Assembly: GCA_012861695.1 (NCBI GenBank)
Contig: JAAOOA010000050.1
Coordinates: 1 to 64,000, forward strand
Source of the DNA: Trematomus loennbergii
Taxonomy: Eukaryota; Chordata; Actinopteri; Perciformes; Nototheniidae
DNA length: 64,000 nucleotides
Reading direction: 5' to 3'
Part shown: piece by piece, positions 55,054-64,000 of the stretch
Numbering within the stretch: the first letter of the stretch is position 1
Layout of the letters: each line of letters begins with the position of its first letter
Notes under the pieces: model-generated
Told to the model about the DNA's origin: nothing
Databases searched by the model: none
What the model saw: the letters and a program-made list of their open reading frames with translations, nothing else
Translations under genes and position numbers: made by a program

Positions 55054-57741
55054 CCGGTATCATGGCAAGACGTGAACATGTGACGATCTACCATGCTGGG
55101 AGACGTGAATATGTCACGGTTTCGTCCCTTCAAACGTGACAGTTACACGGTATTGTTAACATGGCCCAACCAGTGGAGAAATACCCGGAAGTGCCTAGCA
55201 AATGGTCTACCGCGCCTATTGGTCGGTTTTTATTGTCAAAATGAGATGTTTTTAATTATTTTTTAATCATCACACTTGATTTCGCCGATTTTCTTGTTGC
55301 CCCAGCTGGTCGACACCTCTTTTAGCAGAAACAAAGGCTACATTAATGTATTAAATCGATGTTAATCCATGTGTGTGGAGGTGAGGATGTGGAATTAACG
55401 GACGTGACGTGTGCGATTGCGTTGCCAGGCAACGCAATTTACAAACTCTTCAACTACAACCCTAATTATATTTTAAAACATTTAGAAGGCCTCACGAAAT
55501 ACTTTAATGTAAATTAAAATGTAAATGTGAAGGGGGGTGTGTGTAATGTGGTGATTGACATTATTCACCACGGATCTATGGGTTGGGGGTATTGTTCCGC
55601 ACGGACATTTTAGTTAAACGGACTTTACTGTTGATGTGAAATCCGGAAAAAAAAACGTTATACACCATAACGGTGCACAGCTGATATAAAAGGACTTGTC
55701 GTTTTAAAGATATACTGATTTTCTTGAATATAAGAATGTAAATACTGAGTGAGAGAATAGTCAGGGGATTTGGGTGATGGGAGACACATCTATGGATTCA
55801 GAATTTCAATAGCTTACTGTTAAATGACGGATATACCTTTTATTTCTGTGATGTTTTACAAATCATATATAAGTAAAACATGTGAAATAATATAGCAATA
55901 TCCTGTACAATTATGTGAAAACATGAATAAAACTACACATCTTCAGATGTATACATACACAAGTGTCCTACACTAATAATACAAAGTTATTATGGCTGTG
56001 TGTACCTTGTGTGCACCGCCTAGTGGTTAAAGCACGTTATTGAATTAGTTGTGTATATGATATGTCAATGATCCTTAGAAAATCTTGAAAGGGATATGCA
56101 AAATAGCCATTATATACAGTCTTTAATTAACTATTAGTAGAGAATAACGAGTAATGAATATACTTTATAGGGATCTGCAGATAAATGTTTAGTCTTCTCA
56201 AGCAGCAACTATCAAATATCTCTCCTGATTGTTGGCACTTGACAATCACCTTTCCCTGAATTTTACTCAGGTGTAACTAAAGCCTGATTTAAGGGTTGTT
56301 TATATTTCACATCATTAATCAGAATCTGCAAAGTAACTAAAATAAATGTAGTGGAGTAAAAATACCAGGTTAACCTCTGAATTGTAGTGGAGTAGAATTG
56401 CTGTTTTGTTTAGTAATGGATATTGAATATGGAATAAAGGTTTTGACAAGACCTGGTGTAACAATAATCAAAAAGGACATTAAAAGAGCTCCAGATGTCA
56501 ATGATCTAAACAAAACAGCACACCTGAAATGTATTAAATACTTTATTAAGGGCAGTGAATTAGTTTTTTCTGTATGTTTTTCAAATCAGTGTTATACAGT
56601 AAGTGTCATAGACAGTGTTACATTGATATTATTATCCTTAAAATATATATAAAACAAAACCATTTATGATCTTTTTTTTTGGGTGGTTTACTAATGACAG
56701 TTAATTCTGTTTCTGCTATTGATGGTTTCATTTTTGTGAAAAAAATAAAATAATAAAATTCAATAACGTGCTTTAACCACTAGATGTGCCTTTCTATCAG
56801 CTGTGCACCGTTATGGTGTAAATACAGCCTATCTACCAATTGGATCAAATATAAAAGTCAGCCGAATTAGTATTGATACTGCAAGGAGACGTATTGTGTG
56901 AAAATAAATGTAAGATGTGGTTTAATTGCTGATATATTTATGATCCACGTCACGTTTTCAGTTTTGGCGGCAGTGCTTCCTGTTTGTCCAGAAGTCTTCT
57001 CATCAGGGCTCTATAAATACAGAACTACGGCAGATATGTCATATTTAATGCAGCCGAACCGTGTATTACAATGTCGTTATGTGATGACCTCCAAAGAGAA
57101 AAGCAAGCAAACTCGGAATAAAGTATTATTATTTTTTTTTAAATGTTTTCGGATTTCACATCAACAGGAGTCCGGTTAACTAAAATGTCCGTGCGGAACA
57201 ATACCCCCAACCCATAGATCCGTGGGTGAATAATGTCAATCACCACATTACACACATTCCTTCACATTTACATTTTAATTTACATTAAAGTATTTCGTGA
57301 GGCTGTCTAAAATGTTTTTAAATATAATTAGGGTTGTAGTTGAAGAGTTTGTAAATTGCGTTGCCTGGCAACGCAATCGCACAACGTCACGTCCGTTAAT
57401 TCCACATCCTCACCTCCACACACATGGATTAACATCGATTTAATACATTAATGTAGCCTTTGTTTCTGCTAAAAGAGGTGTCGACCAGCTAGGGCAACAA
57501 GAAAATCGGCAAAATCGAGTGTGACGATTAAAAAATAAATTAAAAACATCTAATTTTGACAATAAAAACCGACCAATAGGCGCGGTAGACCATTTGCTAG
57601 GCACTTCCGGGTATTTCTCCACTGGTTGGGCCATGTTAACAATACCGTGTAACTGTCACGTTTGAAGGGACGAAACCGTGACATATTCACGTCTCCCAGC
57701 ATGGTAGATCGTCACATGTTCACGTCTTGCCGTGATACCGG
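55054..57741. mobile_element. Foldback element with ~605-bp inverted arms
   Basis: The left arm (55,054-55,660) and right arm (57,133-57,741) are reverse complements with few differences. They start at CCGGTATCATGGCAAGACG and end CGTCTTGCCGTGATACCGG. Inner inverted pieces (CACCATAACGGTGCACAGCTG near 55,667 and complement near 56,800; GTGGTTAAAGCACGTTATTG near 56,024 and complement near 56,765) show a second inverted layer. The centre (55,700-57,100) has no transposase; 56,262-56,400 is a relic of the 3,335 family. Each arm contains an X-box-like palindrome. Confidence 0.9.
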
Positions 57742-58800
57742 TTGCCTAATTCACAGTTTTTCTGGCCTCATAAAATCGTGGGTCTAGGGCCAGAGACAAC
57801 GAGGCTGAGTCGGGCTGAGTATGCTAAACTAGAGAGAGAATCGCTGGTAAGGGGGCTACAACTACAACAAGATGGACATATTTGACCGTGATTTAATTGT
57901 AATACACGTTTCAAAATGATGCCGAAGTAACAACATACTGATACCGGTTAGTAAAAACCATGAATTAATGCTTTGACAAGTCTGCAGACAGACGGCAGGC
58001 GAAAAACCTTTTACAATGGTGTTTTCTAAATGGAGATTGGCTAAGCTAACGCAGTATATGCCGACCGTCCACACTCACAACAACGGCCTATACAGACATA
58101 AATAAAGCAGCGACTGTATTCGCCATGACACAGGCAGTCTGTGGTTTGTACTTGTTTAACTGTTGTCTAGTTTCTGAACAGATATGAGGAGCTGTGAGCT
58201 CTGAGTGCTAACAGCTAACGGCTGTGTTGTTTTTCTGGGGTTCTCATTGAAGATGACGTCACGGCTCCGCCTACACTGCGTTACTATAGTTGCTACCCTG
58301 GTACTAAACTGTAATGGCAATGCGCCATAAAGTGAGCCAGTCCTAACGAGGCCTAGCCATACCGAGCGAGGCCGAGCGAGGCCGTGTAGTGGAAATGCGC
58401 CTTTATTGTCATGAAAATGAGAAATATAGGAAAGACATTCAAATAAAGGCGAGAATAATGTGAGGTTTTTTCATAACCTGAAAAATTCAGATTGTGGGAC
58501 AAAACCAGAACACCTGGAGAAAACCCATTCATGAAGACTATATTGACTTGGGGGAAAGGGGGAACAATGAAAACACATTAAATTAAAGGTATAGTAAAAA
58601 GATAGAATTTAGAGGAGTGGGTTGGGGAGTAAGGAGTTTGTAGAACGGCCATTTAATTCCTCCCAGCTAGCGTGAGTTGCTCCTGCTTCCTCTTGATCAT
58701 TTTTGTTTGCTCAGTGGCAAATCTGAGCAATGGTGTGCCTGTCACTGTCATTTGGGCCTGCAACACAACCTGAGGGGAACGGATTCTTACTGCAGGAGTG
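57742..58800. other. No gene recognised
   Basis: Contains a CATACCGAGCGAGGCCGAGCGAGG repeat (58,360-58,380, 20-base core) and GTAGTGGAAATGCGCC, resembling a MITE end. A purine/pyrimidine-mixed low-complexity part follows to 58,620. Confidence 0.4.
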
Positions 58801-58809
58801 TTTTTGTTG

Positions 58810-59045
58810 AGATTGTTGGGAGGAGGGTACTATTCTTTTCACTGATCTTCTTGTAAATTGTTGGGAGGAGGGTACGCTGCAGATTCTTTTCACTGTTCTT
58901 CTTGTAAATTGTTGGAGGAGGGTACGCTGCAGGTTCTTTTCACTGTTCTTGTAAATTGTTGGGAGGAGGGTACGCTGCAGATTCTCTTCACTGTTCTTCT
59001 TGTAAATTGTTGGGAGGAGGGTACGCTGCAGATTCCCTTTAATGT
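58810..59045. repeat. ~54-bp minisatellite, about 4.5 units
   Basis: Unit around TTGTAAATTGTTGGGAGGAG and GGTACGCTGCAGATTC. It lies downstream of the coiled-coil gene on its 3' side. Confidence 0.93.
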
Positions 59046-59104
59046 TCTCTTTGGTGTCCGGATTTTAGGATGTGTCCAATCTGGGCAACCGTTCTCCTGT
59101 TCTT

Positions 59105-60862
59105 TCACATGGTTTTTGATGACTCTACCCCAGTTGGGGGAGAGCGTCGTCCTGCAGGTGCTCCCGGTGTTTTAATGGTTGGGAAGCGGGTTTGCCGCTG
59201 ATCAGCAGTACTGCTCTCATTGAGCTGAAACTTGTCATATCCAGGTACTGCTTGATCTTCTCCTCCGGGGAAGGGGTGCGCTGCCATCCAGAATTTACCT
59301 TCGTGGGCAACAGTTCACCTGCATCTTTTGAACCATGGCAGGCATCACCAGCTCTGGAAAGTGGTGGAAGAAAGTGCGGCCTCACATCCACCATGGCTTG
59401 CTTCAGGCTGTCGTGTTCCCGATACCGTTTCATTAAACGGTCGGGTCAGGAGCACGTTTGAGCACGGCTCACCAGTATCTCGACAGACGTAATCTGGCAC
59501 TTCCCTATTTAAAAGGACACGATGCCGTTCTGCTGCTGGAAGATGCTCGCCCACCTGCTGCATGTATTGCTGGATGGCTTTCTCTCCCTCAGCAATCTGT
59601 TTCTCCATTTCTCTTGCAGCATGTATTTCCTCTCTTATCTCCTGTGAAGGAGGGCTTGCTTTTCAGCAGCAGCGGATATTAAAGCCACTTTATGCTTAAT
59701 GTTGTTTTGTCTTTTAAAATAAACTTCTAGTTATTTGCTCCTCAGACAACCTGTCACACTGTTTCATTTGATTTAACAAGTCCAGGCTGTCCTCTTTCTC
59801 CTCTCTCTCCTTCTGTTCATTTTCATGATGTTTTTCCACTCTCTGAGTGGCAATGCTCTTCAGAGCCGCAGCCCTCTTTTCCTTCACGTCCTTCTGCCGT
59901 TTTATCACTTTAGCTTCTGCCTCGGCCACATCCTTGGACAACTTCACCTTCTCTCTCTGGATTTTCTCAGCAGCCTGCTGTTTTTTAGCATCTGCCAGTT
60001 TTTCTATAACTATATCCTTAGGAATCTGCCTCTTATTGAATTGTTCTGACTTCTTCTGTTTTCTCTGCTGCAGCACTTCCTCTCTGTCAGTCTGAACACG
60101 TTTAGTTTCCTTCTCCTTCATGTTCAGTTTTTCAATTTCCTTTGTTTAGGCAGTTTTTTCTATAGATTTCCTCTTTGTAAAGTTTTGCTTTTTTGTCCTT
60201 TGCCTCCAGTTCTTTTCGTTCCTCATGTCTAAGCTCCTGTTGATGCTGTTCATCGAGGGCCCTGAGTTGGTCTCTTTCTACCTTCTCCTGCTGTCTCTCC
60301 TTTTCTCTCGACAGCTTCTTCTCCTTGGTCTTCTTAACAAGCTCGTCTTTCAGAGCCAGCTTATCACGGCGTCTCTTACGACTTTCGTCCTCTTCTTTTC
60401 TCTGAGCATCAATACATTTCTGACGCATCTCTTCTTCCTTCTCCCTTCTCTGTTGGTCAGCCTTCCTCTCTGTCTCTCTCTTAGACGCAGCCATGGCTGC
60501 ATTGTCCTTTCTTTTTTTTCTTTTAAGAGGTCGCTATTGAACTTTCTGACGCTGGCATTCTGGAAGAACCTCTTATCATTGGCTGCATCAACCGCTCGCT
60601 GCCGTAGATTTTTCTTGAAATCCACCTCATCTGCAGGCGTATCAGACCTATAGTCCTTCTCTGCCTGTTTCCGCATCATTATTCCTTCCACCCCTTCAAT
60701 ATGCAGGCTTGTAGATTGGATGGGCCATTTCAGTTTGTTCTGTGTTGTCGTGTTGTGAAAAATACTGTGTGTACTGCAACCTGTGTTGTGTCTCAAAGAA
60801 CTGCTGAACTCAAGACTCGTCCTATAAGACTTTGGCAACTTCAAAGCCATTAATGACATCAT
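59105..60862 (-). pseudogene. Intronless coiled-coil (TPH/ciliary-type) protein gene, frameshifted
   Basis: Reading minus from 60,862, a ~530-codon series of frames is almost entirely Lys/Glu/Arg/Gln-rich heptad-like helix: KETERKADQQRREKEEEMRQ, LSREKERQQEKVERDQLRAL, KHHENEQKEREEKEDSLDLL. The C-terminal globular part contains EKIKQYLDMTSF. Frame changes at about 60,525, 60,145, 59,725 and 59,645 are single bases, mostly in homopolymers; after allowing for them the protein is continuous with no intron. Composition resembles trichohyalin-plectin-homology proteins such as cilia/flagella-associated coiled coils (CFAP210/CFAP45 type), but the exact family is not certain. A retrocopy is the main alternative; no poly-A tail is seen, and an X-box lies upstream. 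Confidence 0.5.
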
Positions 60863-60970
60863 CGCAGATGAGAGGCAGATAGTGACCTCATCACATTCCG
60901 TGTGACATCACTTGACTTTGTTCTACTATTAAGTCATTCAAATAATTGCATTCCAAGTTGCCTACTTACA

Positions 60971-60983
60971 GTTGCTAGGCAAC
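60971..60983. promoter_or_regulatory. X-box (RFX site)-like palindrome upstream of the coiled-coil gene
   Basis: GTTGCTAGGCAAC fits the RFX consensus RYYNYY-N-RRNRAC and lies 109 bp upstream of the candidate start at 60,862. RFX factors drive ciliary genes. It is only 23 bp from the Harbinger insertion at 61,007. Confidence 0.5.
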
Positions 60984-61183
60984 CAACGCTATTTCATTGA
61001 CACCTGGAGTGGAGTGCACCAGCTGGGCGTAAAAAAGTAGGTCTTAACTCTAACGTCGGGCTTAGCTACGTCCGACTTAGTGATTAGAATTTACACCGAG
61101 TGCACCAAACCTGACTAGTCTCGGTCGTAGCTGCGCCTGGTCTTAAGATGCGCGTCCACGTGAATACACGCGAAACAGTAATT

Positions 61184-61196
61184 GTTGCCAAGCAAC
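61184..61196. promoter_or_regulatory. X-box-like palindrome in Harbinger 5' region
   Basis: GTTGCCAAGCAAC, 71 bp upstream of the Myb-like start codon at 61,267 and just before TATATAA (61,204). Confidence 0.45.
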
Positions 61197-61266
61197 ACAC
61201 GTCTATATAATTTAACACTCGAACTCCTCCATTCAGAGCAAGCTAAGCTAAGAATTGAAAACGAAT

Positions 61267-62143
61267 ATGGATAACGGAAACCAAAAGAAGAGAAAAACCA
61301 ATTTTACTGATAGAGAGATTAGAACATTAATTGAAATATATGCAGAGCATAAAAACTCGCTAACTGCCAAATTTAAACAACACCATGACAAACAAACACA
61401 AACTCGCAGCCTGGAAGTCGATCACTGGTGCGATAAATGACTTGGGTGATGGAGGGATACGGACGGTGGAAGAGTGTAGGAAAAAGTGGAAGGACCTACT
61501 ATCCAGAGCCAAAAAAGATGCTTCGGTTCTCAAAAACCCTCCGACCGGCGGAGGCCCTGCACCAAAAACCTCTCCATACAGCAATATAATTATTGCTATT
61601 TTTGGAGAGGATTCCCCACTTTCACCGGGTTGAATGGGATTGACAGCTCAGAGCCGTCAACTTCAACATTTGAAGAGGTTGACGCAGACGTGTCAGCTGT
61701 CACTAGTGGTAAGTCATTAATAGAGTAACATCACCCTACATTATCTATATAAACATTACCCCGTGAGACATCACGGCTAGCAAGATAACAATTAGCAATC
61801 GCGGCAGTTGATAGCAACTGACAATAACTGACAGTAACTGACAGTAACTTGCCATTTTACAGACTCAGAGGACCGCAGAGAAGAGGGAATTCCCACACCC
61901 ACAGCGTCAGCGATGACTCAAGAGGAATCCCAAATGGCCACACCCCGAAAGAGAAAGAGGGATTTGTCAGAGCTACAGCGGGAACTGACGGAGAAAGAAA
62001 TCGTTCATGTGGAGGTGGAGACCGTAAAATTGAGAGCGGAACACGAGAAAATTGAGCTGGAGAAGGAGAAATTGAGACTCCAAATTATAATCCTTAATAA
62101 TCAAATAATCACTGAAGAAGACACTGTGTTCACCATTCTGTAA
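61267..62143 (+). pseudogene. Harbinger Myb/SANT-like DNA-binding protein
   Basis: Exon 1 (61,267-61,708, donor AGTG|GTAAGT) encodes KKRKTNFTDREIRTLIEIY, a trihelix Myb start. After a one-base shift near 61,380 come HKLAAWKSITGAIND and VEECRKKWKDLLSRAKKD. A further one-base loss near 61,632 precedes SSEPSTSTFEEVDADVS. Exon 2 (61,863-62,143, acceptor TTTTACAG) has PRKRKRDLSELQRELTEKEI and a coiled coil ending TVFTIL. The protein helps the nuclease enter the nucleus and bind transposon ends. An A+T-rich promoter with TATATAA lies at 61,204. Start chosen as the first ATG in the Myb frame. Confidence 0.82.
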
Positions 62144-62329
62144 TCATATCTGTTGTACTTGTTTTTTTATCTCAATTTCATGTTAATAGTTCTCCAAAAA
62201 TGTTGTTATTTAATGTTCTTGTGTGTGTTCTTTGAATAAAATAGACCTAATGAAAATATGTGGTCACAATGGGAGCTTATTGAAATGCAATTGCAAAAAA
62301 ACAGCGTTCATATTACAAATATACAGGTC

Positions 62330-63495
62330 TATAGGTTGTTTATTATATGATTGCGGGTAAGTCGTCCACCGATATCTTCACGGATGCCAGCAGGAGCCAC
62401 AGGGTTCTCATCCGCCTCCAGTACCAAGTCTCCTTGCATCGGAAGGGGATTCTCTTTTTCACACAGATGTTGTGCAGCACCGCAGTGGCAGCAATGATCA
62501 CGCAGACGCGCTCAGGGTGCATTCGCATTTCACTGTGGAGGCAGTGAAACCTACACAAAAAAGCAAATAACAATTTAGCCTATATCTACATTAAAAGGCT
62601 GGCCTTTATATATTATAAAAATGACTTACTAACCTACGTTTGAGCACTCCAATGCAGCGCTCTACAATGTTCCTCGTTTGCGTATGCTTCTCATTATAGC
62701 GGCGCTCTTGTGCAGTTCTCTCTGCGATGACAGGTGTCATTAGCCAGCGCTTCAGAGGGTATCCACTGTCTCCGAGAAGAAGACCATTCACTCTCCCTGC
62801 CTCAAATTCCCGTTGAAGGGCGCTCTCTCTCAGGATGCGAGCATCATGGGTCGACCCAGGCCATCTTGCAACGAGGTCGACAATGCCCATGTCCGAGTTG
62901 CAACAATTTGGACATTTATTGAGTGGTAACCCTTTCTGTTAACATACAAATACTCATGTTCAGAGGGGGCCTGAATGCGGACATGAGTACCGTCGATGCA
63001 TCCAACAATACCAGGTATACCTGATTTTAACAAAAAATCTTGCCTGGATTTCGCTGCTTCTTCTTGTGTGGGAAGGTGAATATAGTTCCTAAGGCGGCGC
63101 TGGAGGGCCAATGAAACTTGTCTTATAGCCCGACATGCAGTTGTGCGATGAACATTGATCATGTCTCCCACAGTATTTTGAAAGGCCCCGTTAGCGTAGA
63201 ATCTGAGCGCTATCAGTACCTGCAAGGTTGGGGAGAGCGCAGCATTTCGGTCTGATCCGTGCTGGAGTTGAGGGGAGATCTCCTCGATTAAATCAAAAAG
63301 GGCTTGTCTGCCGAAACGAAACCTCTCTATCAGTTCACTGTCTGAATAGATGTCCAGTGGGTTTGTTCGATCACGGACGACTCTTTCTCTTCTTAATGCC
63401 CTTTCATTGTTAAACCTGTAAACAAGACGCCCTGCCATCGTTAATATCCTTCTTGCCTGTTTTACGTTACTATGGATACTAGTCTGTCTTTCCAA
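62330..63495 (-). pseudogene. HARBI1-like Harbinger transposase (DDE nuclease)
   Basis: Exon 1 (63,495-62,634) begins with helical DNA-binding text (RRILTMAGRLVYRF; RFRFGRQALFDLIEEI) and has the first catalytic Asp in IVGCIDGTHVRI. It continues with YVNRKGYHSINVQIV. A one-base loss near 62,903 shifts to ARWPGSTHDARI (second Asp) and LLGDSGYPLKRWLMTP, then the Glu in RNIVERCIGVLKRR. Donor CGTAG|GTTAGT joins exon 2 (from 62,550, acceptor TGTGTAG): [13 protein letters not shown] and [16 protein letters not shown]. Another one-base loss near 62,452 disrupts the C-terminus. All DDE residues are present; two single-base indels separate this copy from an intact gene. Confidence 0.9.
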
Positions 63496-63811
63496 TTTAC
63501 GCCTGCTCCATACTAGGCGTAAAAGTTACACCCGGGCGCAACGCATACAGGGCTTAAGTCTAAGTGGTGCACTAGTCATAACTTTAGTTTGGTCTTAACC
63601 TTTGGTTCTACGTCGGACGTAGAGTTACGACCAGCTTACGCCCAGCTGGTGCACTCCACTCCTGAGTCTAAACTAATGTATTCCAATTCAAAGTTCAGGT
63701 ATATAATTAGAAGTAAGAAATAGCATAAATATTAGTAAGTAAGTTCCCTAATAATGTTAAGTATTTCAGTATTATGATCTGTAATCATAATACTATGAAT
63801 TCTCGTTACCC

Positions 63812-63844
63812 TTTTTTTTTTTTTTTTTGGGGGGGGGGGGGGGG
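63812..63844. repeat. T(n)G(n) homopolymer junction
   Basis: About 18 T followed by about 17 G. The flanks (63,665-64,000) hold no gene; a SINE-like GAGTTTGCAGGTTTTTCC lies at about 63,886-63,903. Confidence 0.9.
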
Positions 63845-64000
63845 TGGTTATGTATTGGGATTCACCTTGAACTTTCCTCATGTAAGAGTTTGCAGGTTTT
63901 TCCTGTGTCAATGCGGGTTTCCGACCACAACTTGCACTAGTTGAGAATAAATGGCAGAATAAAACTGCAATTGTTTTAGTAACAGGTCAAATGTAAGATA

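Larger units (their letters stand above)
61007..63661. mobile_element. Full-length PIF/Harbinger transposon, two convergent genes
   Basis: Inverted ends GAGTGGAGTGCACCAGCTGG and complement, CTG on both sides (61,004-61,006 and 63,662-63,664). Subterminal inverted text (GTCTTAACT/GTCTTAACC, ACGTCSGRCTTAG-like) extends inward. It encodes a Myb/SANT-like protein on the plus strand and a HARBI1-like nuclease on the minus strand. The 3-bp duplication size fits the superfamily, though CTG is not the usual TWA. Confidence 0.92.

Noticed and set aside
55990..56045. tRNA-like CGCCTAGTGGTTAAAGC
   Set aside because: A-box-like only, no B box, and it belongs to the inner inverted layer of the foldback element.
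59825..60653. Plus-strand Leu/Phe/Ser-rich frames
   Set aside because: Shadows opposite the Lys/Glu-rich coiled-coil gene.

Overview
This window looks like repeat-rich euchromatin of a teleost fish. Evidence: L2-type LINE reverse transcriptase, fish-style hAT and PIF/Harbinger elements, an L1-type LINE tail, a retroviral provirus, long (CA)n tracts, vertebrate-style splice sites, and a very large Helitron of the Helentron class (Rep/helicase fused to an AP-type endonuclease). I see no unambiguous conserved host gene. The best host candidate is an intronless coiled-coil gene at 59.1-60.9 kb (minus strand) with an RFX-type X-box about 110 bp upstream. Almost everything else with coding character is transposon-derived.

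Layout. 1-4.2 kb: a nested stack of non-autonomous hAT-like elements, one carrying a CGGBP1-like zinc finger. 4.3-24.4 kb: a Helentron on the plus strand. In order it has a proline-rich VNTR, a multi-exon SGNH-hydrolase module, two herpes-tegument-type (C76-like) peptidase modules, two OTU modules, a Lys/Tyr/Ser-rich basic array, a Cys-rich DUF6570-like segment, an acidic linker, the Rep (HUH) nuclease, a PIF1-type helicase and an endonuclease. Four younger insertions with perfect target duplications break it: an L1 tail (TSD GAGAACAG), a hAT with a BED finger (ATCTGTAC), a solo LTR (AGAC) and a 5.1-kb provirus (ACGT). 24.4-28 kb: L2 fragment, microsatellite, duplicated segment, and a tandem array whose units each carry an RFX X-box. 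28-30.6 kb: a hAT transposase start split by an inverted-repeat element that itself contains an L2 LINE. 31-40.2 kb: two direct copies of an element with SGNH and (copy 2) THAP coding pieces; copy 2 has an intact two-exon SGNH hydrolase gene. 40.3-49.2 kb: MITEs, a TIR element, a Mutator-like transposase gene interrupted by a 69-bp MITE, and minisatellites. 49.2-53.1 kb: a Harbinger-type element with a Myb/SANT-like gene and a nested hAT. 55.05-57.74 kb: a foldback element with ~600-bp arms. 61.0-63.66 kb: a full-length two-gene PIF/Harbinger transposon.

The main system here is the Helentron: one transposon gene combining an esterase, two kinds of putative deubiquitinase (each as a tandem pair with one degenerate copy), and the rolling-circle machinery. 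Many reading frames break by one base in short homopolymers, in elements of different age. Part of the apparent decay may therefore be assembly error.
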